From Microbacterium neungamense (lineage in GTDB: Bacteria; Actinomycetota; Actinomycetes; Actinomycetales; Microbacteriaceae): a stretch of DNA of 64,000 bases. The notes below the pieces were generated by a model. That model was not told where the DNA came from, did not search any database, and was given only the letters and a program-made list of their open reading frames with translations. The position numbers and the translations under genes are program-made. Shown here piece after piece: positions 32,924-42,200 of this stretch. Every line of letters starts with the position of its first letter. Position 1 is the stretch's first letter. The stretch spans positions 744,001 to 808,000 of the forward strand of contig NZ_CP069717.1 in NCBI RefSeq assembly GCF_024971095.1, in the 5' to 3' direction.

Positions 32924-34447
32924 TCAGGCGCCGGCGACGGGGGTCCCGCCGCCACGACGACGGCGGCGACGGCGCGCCGGGGCCGGCTTGCCGTCGTGGT
33001 GCTCGCGCCCGGTGCCGTCGTGCGTGCCGGCGCCTTCGGCGTCGCGGTCGGCCGCGGGCGCGGCATCCGATGCGGCAGCCGATGCCGGCTTCTCGGCACC
33101 CTCCGCGCCCTCGGCGAACGTCGAACCCACGCGGTCGGAGCCGCGGCGACGGCGGCGCCGACGACGCGTGCCGCCCTCGGCCGTTCCCTCGGCGACGGCG
33201 TCCTCGGCCTTCTGCGGCTGACGCTGACGACGCTCGCCCGCGGGCTTCTCCGCCTTGGGCGCGGTGACGATCCGGCCCTTCGTCCCCTCGGGGATGTTCA
33301 GATCCGTGTACAGGTGCGGGCTGGACGAGTAGGTCTCGGTCGGCTCGGGCTGGCCGAACTCGAGCGCCCGGTTGATGAGGGCCCACTTGTGCAGGTCCTC
33401 CCAGTCCACGAACGTGACCGCGATGCCGGTCTTGCCGGCGCGGCCGGTGCGGCCGGCGCGGTGCAGGTACGTCTTCTCCTCGTCCGGGATGGTGTGGTTG
33501 ATCACGTGCGTGACGTCGTCCACGTCGATGCCGCGGGCGGCCACGTCGGTCGCGATCAGCACGTCCTTCTTGCCGGCCTTGAACGCCGCCATCGAGCGCT
33601 CGCGCTGATCCTGGCCCATGTCGCCGTGCACGGCGCTGACGTTGAACCCGCGGTCGGCGAGCTCGTCGTGCAGCTTCTGCGCGGCGCGCTTGGTGCGGGT
33701 GAAGATGACGGTCTTGCCGCGGCCCTCCGCCTGCAGGATGCGGGCGATGATCTCGTCCTTGTCCAGGGCGTGAGCGCGGTACACGATGTGCTTGATGTTC
33801 GCCTGTGTGAGGCCCTCGTCGGGGTCGTTCGCGCGGATGTGGATCGGGTTAGACATGAACCGGCGCGCGAGCGCAACGATCGGGCCGGGCATCGTGGCCG
33901 AGAACAGCTGCGTGTGCCGCTTCTCCGGCACCTTCTGGAAGATCTTCTCGATGTCGGCGAGGAAGCCGAGGTCGAGCATCTTGTCGGCCTCGTCCAGCAC
34001 GACCTCCGTCGCGTTGGACAGGTCGAGCAGGCGCTGCCCGGCCAGGTCGATCAGGCGTCCCGGCGTGCCGACGACGATCTGCGCGCCGGCCTTGAGCTGC
34101 TCGATCTGCCCCTCGTAGGCCTTGCCGCCGTAGATCGCGACGACGCTCGTGGAGCGGTTGCTGGTGAGCAGGTCGATGTCCTCGTACACCTGCACGGCGA
34201 GCTCGCGGGTGGGCACCACGATGAGGGCCTTCACACCCGGCTCGGGTTCGAGGCCGAGACGCTGCACCACGGGGATGCCGAAGCCGAAGGTCTTGCCCGT
34301 GCCGGTCTTCGCCTGGCCGATGATGTCCTGGCCCGGGAGCCCGAGCGGGATGGTCTGCTCCTGGATGGGGAACGCGTCGACGATGCCCTTGGCGGCGAGT
34401 GCGTCGACGATGTCCTGGTCGATTCCGAGATCGGAGAAAGAGGTCAC
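32924..34447 (-). CDS. rhlE: DEAD-box RNA helicase, RhlE-like
   Basis: The 507-residue protein has the Q motif (FPIQEQTIPLGL), GQAKTGTGKT, PTRELAVQ, TPGRLIDL, DEAD, FSATMP, ATDVAARGIDVDDVTHV and HRAGRTGRAG. A Lys/Arg-rich tail (RRRRRRRGSDRVG, PARRRRRRRGGG) probably binds RNA. It remodels structured RNA in ribosome assembly or decay. Start GTG 34447 is set by the VTSFSDLG sequence. Its place before the ferritin-like gene matches Rv3211. Confidence 0.92.
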   Translation of the reverse strand: MTSFSDLGIDQDIVDALAAKGIVDAFPIQEQTIPLGLPGQDIIGQAKTGTGKTFGFGIPVVQRLGLEPEPGVKALIVVPTRELAVQVYEDIDLLTSNRSTSVVAIYGGKAYEGQIEQLKAGAQIVVGTPGRLIDLAGQRLLDLSNATEVVLDEADKMLDLGFLADIEKIFQKVPEKRHTQLFSATMPGPIVALARRFMSNPIHIRANDPDEGLTQANIKHIVYRAHALDKDEIIARILQAEGRGKTVIFTRTKRAAQKLHDELADRGFNVSAVHGDMGQDQRERSMAAFKAGKKDVLIATDVAARGIDVDDVTHVINHTIPDEEKTYLHRAGRTGRAGKTGIAVTFVDWEDLHKWALINRALEFGQPEPTETYSSSPHLYTDLNIPEGTKGRIVTAPKAEKPAGERRQRQPQKAEDAVAEGTAEGGTRRRRRRRRGSDRVGSTFAEGAEGAEKPASAAASDAAPAADRDAEGAGTHDGTGREHHDGKPAPARRRRRRRGGGTPVAGA

Positions 34448-34603
34448 TGTTCGTCTTGCCTGTCCGGCGGCCGCGCGAATCCGGCGCCGCCTCGTAACGG
34501 ATCCACGCCGTCTCTGTGTCACAGGCGCGGGGCCCTGCTCCGATGGCAGGGCGTGACCAGCCTACCCGAGGAGCCCGGGTGCACCGGAGCGGTGCGGCAC
34601 GAG

Positions 34604-34609
34604 TAATCT
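34604..34609 (+). promoter_or_regulatory. -10 box TAATCT, leaderless ferritin-like gene
   Basis: TAATCT ends six bases before the GTG at 34616. Confidence 0.5.
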
Positions 34610-34615
34610 GGGCGG

Positions 34616-35329
34616 GTGGCCCGATGGTTCTGGAAGCGTGCACCGCAGCGACGCCCCCTCTCCCTGCGCAGCCGGGGTGAGACGAGCGGCGCCACCCGGG
34701 TCGATTTCGCCGAGCTCGCCCCCGAGCTGAACCGCTTCCTCGGGCAGGCCGCCTACCTGCAGCTCGGCTACTTCGAGACGCTGACCCGCCTGATCCGGGC
34801 CACCCCGGATCTCGCCGAGAAGGAGGCGCTGTCCCGGGCCGCCGGGGCCGCGCTGGACAAGCACCGCGAGATGGTCGAGCTGATCGCCGAGCGCGGGGAC
34901 GACCCGACCCAGCTGATGCTCCCGTTCCGGGAGAACCTGGACGCGTTCCGCCGCAAGACGATCGGAGCCCGCCCGCGGGAGACGCTTCTCGCCGTCTACC
35001 TCACCGCGGGGATGCTGGACGACTTCTACCTCGCGCTCGCCTCGAGCTACGGCGAGACGGGGGAGCGGGTGGCCGCCATCCTGCGCGAGGACGACGCCCG
35101 GCACGAGATCGTCGCGATCATCCAGGAGACGATCGAGAGCGACCCGGAGTGGCGCTCGCTGCTGTCGCTGTGGGGACGCCGCCTGGTGGGCGACACGCTG
35201 CTGGTGTGCAGGAGCGCGCTGCGTCCGGAGCGGCTCGCCCCCGCGGACGAGGAGCGCGTCGAGCCGGTGTACACCCAGCTGATGTCCGCCCACGCCCGCC
35301 GCATGGACGCGATGGGCCTCGCCTCCTAG
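34616..35329 (+). CDS. Ferritin-like fold protein (MiaE-like)
   Basis: The 237-residue all-helical protein has LGYFETLTRLIRATPDLAEKEALSR, DKHREMVELIAERG, YLTAGMLDDFYLALASSYGE and REDDARHEIVAIIQETI, consistent with a four-helix ferritin-like bundle with ExxH metal motifs (DKHRE, DARHE). It corresponds to Rv3210c by position. A di-iron hydroxylase-like role is possible but not established. Confidence 0.72.
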   Translation: MARWFWKRAPQRRPLSLRSRGETSGATRVDFAELAPELNRFLGQAAYLQLGYFETLTRLIRATPDLAEKEALSRAAGAALDKHREMVELIAERGDDPTQLMLPFRENLDAFRRKTIGARPRETLLAVYLTAGMLDDFYLALASSYGETGERVAAILREDDARHEIVAIIQETIESDPEWRSLLSLWGRRLVGDTLLVCRSALRPERLAPADEERVEPVYTQLMSAHARRMDAMGLAS

Positions 35330-35386
35330 CATCCGGATGCTGCGGATGCGTCCCGCCGCCGCGTCCGGATGCCGGGAACGCGGTGC

Positions 35387-35674
35387 TCAGATGCCGAGCG
35401 CGCGCTTCGCCTCGGCGTCCGTGCGCCGGCGCTGCGCCGTGAGGGCGAGCGTGGCGACCAGCGCGAGCAGCAGCGCGCCGCCGAGGCTGGCGACCCACAG
35501 CCGGACGTCCGCCTCGGCGACGCCGGCCCACTGCATCCCCGTGTAGATCGCAGCCGCGGCCGCGGTGGCGACGGCCGGGGTGACCGCCACGCCGCGCAGC
35601 TCGCGGTGCGGCAGGGCGAAGTGCATCGCGACCCCGAGCGCACAGGCCGCGATCAGCGCCAGCAGGATGTACAT
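35387..35674 (-). CDS. Small membrane protein
   Basis: The 95-residue protein has three hydrophobic helices (MYILLALIAACALGVAMHFAL, TPAVATAAAAAIYTGMQWAG, LWVASLGGALLLALVATLAL) and a short charged C-terminus. It is separated by one base from the upstream DUF3107 gene and probably cotranscribed. Function is unknown. Confidence 0.75.
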   Translation of the reverse strand: MYILLALIAACALGVAMHFALPHRELRGVAVTPAVATAAAAAIYTGMQWAGVAEADVRLWVASLGGALLLALVATLALTAQRRRTDAEAKRALGI

Positions 35675-35675
35675 G

Positions 35676-35900
35676 TCAGGCGACGAACCCGACGCGGCGG
35701 GACTCCTCGGTGCCGATCTCGACGTACGCGAGGTTGACGGTCGGCACCACGTACGTGTTGCCCTTCACATCGGCGAGCGTCAGGTGCGTCGCGCCCTGCT
35801 CGAGGGCGGAGGTGATCTGCGAGCGCACATCCTCGGCGCTGCTCGCGGTGTCGAAGCTCAGCTCACGGCCGGTGTTCACGATGCCGATGCGGATTTCCAC
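35676..35900 (-). CDS. DUF3107 small conserved protein
   Basis: This 74-residue protein begins VEIRIGIVNTGRELSF and has ITSALEQGATHLTLADVKGN and YVVPTVNLAYVEIG, the conserved pattern of DUF3107 (Rv3208A in M. tuberculosis). It starts at GTG 35900 with GGAGGA upstream. Function is unknown despite near-universal presence in actinobacteria. Confidence 0.88.
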   Translation of the reverse strand: MEIRIGIVNTGRELSFDTASSAEDVRSQITSALEQGATHLTLADVKGNTYVVPTVNLAYVEIGTEESRRVGFVA

Positions 35901-36022
35901 GCGGTCTCCTCCAGGTCTGGGACACGGCAACTCTACCCCGCGGTGCAGACCCGACGGCGGGGCGTGGGCGCGGTTTCGCCGTGGGCGCACAGCGTGCGCG
36001 GGCCGATGTCGGGCGCCGCCGC

Positions 36023-36028
36023 TAGCGT
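36023..36028 (+). promoter_or_regulatory. -10 box TAGCGT upstream of adnA
   Basis: TAGCGT ends seven bases before the adnA ATG at 36036; GGAGG lies in the spacer, so both leaderless and short-leader starts are possible. Confidence 0.4.
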
Positions 36029-36035
36029 GGAGGAC

Positions 36036-39000
36036 ATGACCCAGGATGCCGCCCAGCGCGCCGTGATCGAGGCGCCCGCCTCGGCCTCCGGCGTCGTCAT
36101 CGGCGCCCCGGGCACCGGCAAGACCCGCACGCTGATCGACCGCGTCGTGCACCTCCTCGCCGGCGGGATGCGGCCGGAGGAGCTGCTCGTGCTGACGCCC
36201 AGCCGCCCCGCCGCCACCGCGCTCCGCGACCGGATCGGGGTGCGCATCGCCCAGGCCACACCCGGCCCGCTGGCCCGCTCTCTCGGGTCGTTCGCGTTCC
36301 AGGTCGTCCGCGGTGCTATGGTTCGCGCCGGGCAGGAGCCGCCCGCGCTGCTCACCGGCGCCGACCAGGACCGGATCATCGCCGACCTGCTCGAGGGGGA
36401 CGCCGAGGACGGCGGCATCCGCTGGCCGGAGGCGCTCAGTCCCTCGGTCCGCGCTTCGAAGGGATTCCGGTCCGAGCTGCGGGCCTTCCTGGCGGAGTGC
36501 ACCGAGCACGGCGTGCAGTCCGAGGAGCTGCGCGCGCACGGCGTCGAGGCATGGGCGGCCGCCGCCGACTTCCTGGTGCAGTACCGGGGCGTGCTCGACG
36601 GCCTGCGCTTCGCGCACCGCGACACCGCCGACCTGCTCAGCGAGGCGTCGGCGATCTTGCGCCGAGCCGACCCGGCAGAGCTCGGGCCGCTCGCGGCGCT
36701 GCGTGTCGTCCTCATCGACGACGCCCAGGAACTCACCCGCGGCGGCATCGCCGTGGTCACCGCGCTGCGCTCCCGCGGCATCGCGGTGCACGCCTTCGGC
36801 GACCCGGACATCTCCTCCGGCGTCTTCCGCGGGGCGAGCCCGGAGCGGTTCGCCGAGCTCGCCGCGCTGCTGTCCGAGGTGCACGTGCTCGACCGGCCGC
36901 ATCGGCAGCTGCCGGCCCTCACGGCGCTCGTCCGCACCGTGACCCAGGCGATCGGGACCGCAGGCCGCGTGGAGCACCGCCGCCCGCCGGGGACGCCGGC
37001 CGCCGAGGAGTCCGAGGCGGCCGTCACCGCCTTCCTGGCACCCTCCCCGTACCAGGAGCTGGACCGCATCGCCGGGGTGATGCGGGACTGGCACCTCAGC
37101 GACGGCATCCCGTGGGAGCGGATGGCGGTGATCGCCCACGACACCCGGCAGGTGGCGCAGCTGGAGACCGAGCTGGCCGCCCGCGAGATCCCGACGAAGG
37201 CCTCCGGCGTGCAGCGCCCGCTGGGCAGCGAGGGCATCGTGCGGGACATCGTCGGGATCGTGCGGCTCGCGCTGACGCCGGTCGAGGAGCGCACCGCGGA
37301 GGCGCTGGAGGAGGCGCTGCGCACGCCCTTCGGCGGCATGGATGCGATCGGCCTGCGCCGGCTGCGCGCCCGGTTGCGGCACCTCGAACTGGAACAGGGC
37401 GGGGCGACCCCGTCCCGCGAGCTGCTGCGGCAGGCCATGGCGCAGCCGCTGCACTTCGCGCTGATCGACGCGCCCGAGGCGCGCACCGCGGCCCGCTTCG
37501 CGGAGACGCTCGCGGCGGTCGCCGTCGGCGCCGCCGACGGAGAGACCATCCACGACCTGCTCTGGCGGGTGTGGGACGCCGCGCGCGCGGTGGACGGCCG
37601 GCGTCTGCACGTGGCCTGGCGTGAAGCCGCACTGCAGCCCACCGGCGCGGAGAGCGCGCGCGCCCTGGACGCCCTGGTCGCCCTGTTCGACGCGGCGAAG
37701 CGCTTCGTCGAGCGCGAACCGAACCAGCCGCCCAGCGCGTTCGTGCACGACATCCTCGACAGCGAGGTGCCCGAGGACACGCTCTCCACGCCCGACCGCC
37801 CCGGCCGCGTCGCGCTGATGACCCCCGCCGGCGCGCTGTCCACCGAGTTCGACGCCGTCGTCGTCGCCGGCGTGCAGGACGGTGTGTGGCCCAACCTCCG
37901 ACTGCGCGGGGGACTGCTGCAGACCTGGCGCCTCGCCGACGCCCTCACGGCGATGCGCAGCGGCGCGCCCGCCCCCGAGCCGAGCGTGCTCGACCGCCGC
38001 CGCGGGGTTCTCCACGACGAGCTGCGCCTGTTCGTGCGGGCGATCTCGCGCGCGCGACGGCGGCTGCTCGTGACCGCTGTGGACGACGACGATCTCACAC
38101 CCAGCCCGTTCTTCGCCTTCCTGCCGAGCCCTGCGCCGGTCGACGCGCATCCGTCGGCTGAGCATCCGCTCACCCTGCGCGGCCTCGTCGGACGGCACCG
38201 GCGCACGCTCACCGAGTCCGCGTCGGAGGCGGCGCGCGCGGAGGCCGCGGCACAGCTGGCGGTGCTCGCGCGGGAGGAGGTGCCCGGCGCCGACCCGGCA
38301 GAGTGGTACGGCGTCCTCCCGCCGTCGACGGATGCCCCGCTGCGGGATCTCACCGCGGAGGGGGCGCGGGTGTCGCCGTCGAAGATGGAGTCCTACGAGG
38401 AGTGCGGACTGAACTGGGTGATCGCGGCGATGGGCGGGGACACCGTCCTGCCGCCGTCCGCGGGGATCGGCACGATCATCCACGAGGCGATGGAACGGGT
38501 GCCCGACGGCGACCTGGAGCGGATGCGGGAGGTCGTCGCCGAGCACTGGCCCGAGCTGGACTTCGAGACGGCGTGGATCGGGCGGAAGGAGCAGCGCCGC
38601 GCCGACCAGCTGGTCCAGCGCCTGCACGCGTACCTGACGACGGTCTCCCGCGACGGCGGCCGCGTCATCGGCAGCGAGTCCGAGTTCCGCTTCGCGGTGG
38701 CACTCGACGACGAGGACGGGGGGACGCCGCGCGTGCTGCCGGTGGAGGAGGCGGCGGATGCCCCGCACGCGATCGTCAGCGGTTTCATCGACCGGGTCGA
38801 GGCGTACCCGGCCGGCGCGGGGGAGCATCCCGCCGCCCGGGCGCGCGGCTGGCAGCCGATGTCCGGACCGCCCGGCGCGGAGCGGACGGTCGTCGTGGAT
38901 CTGAAGACCGGCAAGAACGACCCCGAGTCGGATGCCCGCGTGCTCGAGCACGCCCAGCTCGCCGCGTACCAGATCGCGGTGCAGCAGGGGCTGGTCGACG

Positions 39001-39254
39001 GCGCCGATCCGGCGACCCTGGGCGGGGCGCGCCTGGTCATCGTCTCGAAGACGCTCTCCGGCAGCGACTACCGGATCGCACACCAGCACACGCTCGACGA
39101 CGAGGCCCGGGCCGCGTTCCTGCGCCGGGTCGCGGCGGCGGCGCGGGGGATGGCGGCGAGCAGCTTCACCGCCCAGGTCGAGGCGCACTGCGCCGACATC
39201 CAGCGGCGGATCAACCCGTGCCGTATCCACACCGTCCCGGCGGTGAGCGCATGA
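36036..39254 (+). CDS. adnA: AdnA-like helicase-nuclease subunit
   Basis: The 1072-residue SF1 helicase/nuclease has Walker A IGAPGTGKTRTLIDR (residues about 21-35), Walker B-like RVVLIDDAQELTRGG and VALMTPAGALSTEFDAVVVAG. The C-terminal RecB-family nuclease has SPSKMESYEECGLNWVI, IIHEAMERVPDG, and the metal site VVVDLKTGKNDPESDARVLEHAQLAAYQ. It pairs with the next gene (ATGA overlap) as the AdnAB motor-nuclease that resects DNA double-strand ends, as in mycobacteria. Size and order (AdnA before AdnB) match Rv3202c-Rv3201c. Note DDAQ in place of the usual DExQ, as expected for the weaker motor. Confidence 0.9.
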   Translation: MTQDAAQRAVIEAPASASGVVIGAPGTGKTRTLIDRVVHLLAGGMRPEELLVLTPSRPAATALRDRIGVRIAQATPGPLARSLGSFAFQVVRGAMVRAGQEPPALLTGADQDRIIADLLEGDAEDGGIRWPEALSPSVRASKGFRSELRAFLAECTEHGVQSEELRAHGVEAWAAAADFLVQYRGVLDGLRFAHRDTADLLSEASAILRRADPAELGPLAALRVVLIDDAQELTRGGIAVVTALRSRGIAVHAFGDPDISSGVFRGASPERFAELAALLSEVHVLDRPHRQLPALTALVRTVTQAIGTAGRVEHRRPPGTPAAEESEAAVTAFLAPSPYQELDRIAGVMRDWHLSDGIPWERMAVIAHDTRQVAQLETELAAREIPTKASGVQRPLGSEGIVRDIVGIVRLALTPVEERTAEALEEALRTPFGGMDAIGLRRLRARLRHLELEQGGATPSRELLRQAMAQPLHFALIDAPEARTAARFAETLAAVAVGAADGETIHDLLWRVWDAARAVDGRRLHVAWREAALQPTGAESARALDALVALFDAAKRFVEREPNQPPSAFVHDILDSEVPEDTLSTPDRPGRVALMTPAGALSTEFDAVVVAGVQDGVWPNLRLRGGLLQTWRLADALTAMRSGAPAPEPSVLDRRRGVLHDELRLFVRAISRARRRLLVTAVDDDDLTPSPFFAFLPSPAPVDAHPSAEHPLTLRGLVGRHRRTLTESASEAARAEAAAQLAVLAREEVPGADPAEWYGVLPPSTDAPLRDLTAEGARVSPSKMESYEECGLNWVIAAMGGDTVLPPSAGIGTIIHEAMERVPDGDLERMREVVAEHWPELDFETAWIGRKEQRRADQLVQRLHAYLTTVSRDGGRVIGSESEFRFAVALDDEDGGTPRVLPVEEAADAPHAIVSGFIDRVEAYPAGAGEHPAARARGWQPMSGPPGAERTVVVDLKTGKNDPESDARVLEHAQLAAYQIAVQQGLVDGADPATLGGARLVIVSKTLSGSDYRIAHQHTLDDEARAAFLRRVAAAARGMAASSFTAQVEAHCADIQRRINPCRIHTVPAVSA

Positions 39255-42200
39255 CCGCCCCCACCGGCGCCGCGATGACGGAGACGGAGGCGACGAGGAC
39301 CGAGGAGGAGGCCGCGACGGCCGACACGGCGGAGGCACGGGCGGCCGGGGCCGCAACTCTGTCCGCCACCGACATCGCCGCCGCCCTCGGTCAGCCGCCG
39401 CCCACACCGGCGCAGCAGCGCGTGATCGAAGCCCCGCCGGGGCCGGCGCTCGTCGTCGCGGGCGCCGGCAGCGGCAAGACCGAGACCATGTCCGGCCGGG
39501 TGGTGTGGCTCGTCGCCAACGGGCACGTGCGCCGCGACGAGATCCTCGGGCTCACGTTCACCCGGAAGGCGGCCGGTGAGCTCGCCGAGCGCATCGCGGC
39601 CCGGCTGGCCGTGATCGACGAGTTCCGCCGCCGCGGCCTGCTGCCGCACCTGCCGGCGCTCGTCGCCTCCGGGGCGCTGGAGCGGATCGACGTCGCCGCG
39701 CCCGGTCGGCAGCGCGAGATCGTCCGCGCCCAGGTGCTCGACGCCCTCGCCGACCGGTACGGCACCGGCTGGGACCCGGCGGCACCGCGCGCCGCCGAGG
39801 AGCTGATGATCCGGCCCCGCGTGTCGACGTACAACGCCTTCGCCGACGGCATCGTGCGGGAGCACGCCGCGCGCATCGGCCGCGACCCGGACGTCGCCAT
39901 GCTCAGTCAGGCCGCCTCCTGGATGCTGGCGCGCGAAGTCGTGATGCGCTCCGACCTGCCCGAGCTGGAGCAGATCGACTACGCGCTGGGCACCGTCATC
40001 GACGCCGTGCAGCGGCTGGCCGGTGATGCGCTGGACCACCGCGCCGACCTCGCGCTCGCCGAGCGGATCGCCCGCGAGCAGGCGGCGGCGTTCGATCCGT
40101 ACCGCGGCAACCCCGATGTGGACAAGGCGGTCACGAACCTGCTCAGCGTGCCGACGCTGACCCGGCTGGTGCGTGAGTACATCGCCGAGAAGCAGCGCCG
40201 CGGCGTGCTCGACTTCGCCGACCAGGTCGCCGGCGCCTACGACATCGTGGAGTCCGCGCCCGATGTGCGCGACGAGCTGCGCCAGCAGCATCGCGTGGTG
40301 TTGCTGGACGAGTACCAGGACACGTCCGTGATCCAGACCCGGTTCCTCGCCGCCCTGTTCCGCGACGCCGCGGTGATGGCGGTCGGAGACCCGCATCAGT
40401 CGATCTACGGCTGGCGGGGAGCCAGCGCCGACAACCTGTACGCGTTCGCCGGCGCGTTCTCCGGCGACGGGACCGCGCAGACGTACAGCCTGATGACGAG
40501 CTGGCGCAACGACCGCCGCATCCTCGACGTCGCCAACCGCGTGCTCGAACCGCTGCAGCGACCGGGACTGGACGTGCCGCCGCTGGATCCGCGTCCGGGG
40601 GCCGGCGACGGGACGGTGCAGGTGCGGTTCCCGCTCACCGTCGACGACGAGGCCGCCGAGGTCGCGGACTGGTTCGCCGAGCGCCGTGCCGAGCATGACC
40701 GCTCCGGCGCCGCACGTCCGCACACCGGCGCGATCCTGTTCCGCTCCAAGAAGCACATGCAGACCTTCGCGGAGGCGCTCGCCGCCCGCGGCATCCCGCA
40801 CCGCATCCTCGGCCTCGGCGGCCTGCTCTCCACTCCCGAGGTCGTCGACGTCGTCTCCACGCTCCGGGTCGTGCACGATCCGACCGCCGGGTCCGCGCTG
40901 ATCCGGCTGCTCACCGGTCCGCGGTTCGGGGTGGGCGTCGCCGACATGGCGGCCCTGTACGACCTCGGGCGCACCATCGCCGAGCGCGACAGCGCGCTGA
41001 TGCCCCTGCCGGAGGAGATCCGGATGCGGCTGCGCTCCTCCCGCGGGGCCGACGAGGCGGTGTCGATCGTGGACGCCGTGGACGTGGTCCGCGCGGTCCG
41101 CGACGACTACCGGCTGCTGGAGCGGATCAGCCCTGAGGGCAGGGCGCGGATCCGGGCCGCAGGCGAGATGCTGGAACGCCTGCGGCGTGCCGCGTCGCAG
41201 CCGATCCCCGAGCTGATCCGGATGATCGAAGGGGAACTGCGGCTGGACGTCGAGCTCGCCGCCAACGAGACCCGGGGCACCGCCCGGGTCGCGGCGACCC
41301 AGCTGCGCGCGTTCGCCGACGAGGTGAAGGCCTTCCTCGCCGCCGACGAGCGCGGCACGATCGGCAGCCTCCTCGCCTGGCTGGACAAGGCGGAGAGCAC
41401 GGACGAACTCGTGCCGCGGCCGGAGCCGCCCGAGCCCGGGGTGGTGCAGCTGCTCACCATCCACGGATCCAAGGGCCTCGAGTGGGATGCCGTCGCGGTC
41501 GTGCGGCTGGTTGTCGATGAGCTCCCCACTCGCGTGTCCGACACCTCGGGGTGGTTCGGTTTCGGCGTGCTGCCGTTCGCGCTCCGTGGCGACCGCGACG
41601 CGCTGCCCCGATTCGAATGGGACCCCGAATCGGCGATGGAGGGCGAGACCGACCCGGTGAAGCGGCACAAGCTGGCGCAGGCGTCGCTCTCCGGCGGCGC
41701 GACGAAGGCGAACCCGCACGGCGGTGCGCTCAAGCGGTTCAAGGACGCCTACCGCGCCTATCAGCAGCAGGAGGAGCGGCGGCTCGCGTACGTCGCCGTC
41801 ACCCGCGCCCGCACCGACCTGCTGCTGAGCGGCTCGCACTGGGCGGGGCAGAAGAGCCCGCGTCAGCCGAGCCCGTACCTCGTCGAGGCGCTCGATGTGC
41901 TCGGGCTCGACGCGATCGCGCCGGTGGACGCCGAAGAGAACCCGTACGACGGTCCGGGGCACACCCTCACCTGGCCGATGGACCCGCTCGGCGCACGCCG
42001 CGCCGCCGTGGAACGCGCCGCGGCCGAGGTGCGCGCCGCCATGGCGTCACCGCAGCCGCCGGCCCCGAGCCCCGAGCTCGAGCGGCTCCTCGCCGAGCGC
42101 GCGGCACGCCGGCGCGGCACGGATGCCGCGCCGCCGACGCGCGTGCCGGCATCGCGGTTCAAGGACTACGTCACCGATTTCCAGGGCACCCTGTCGTCCA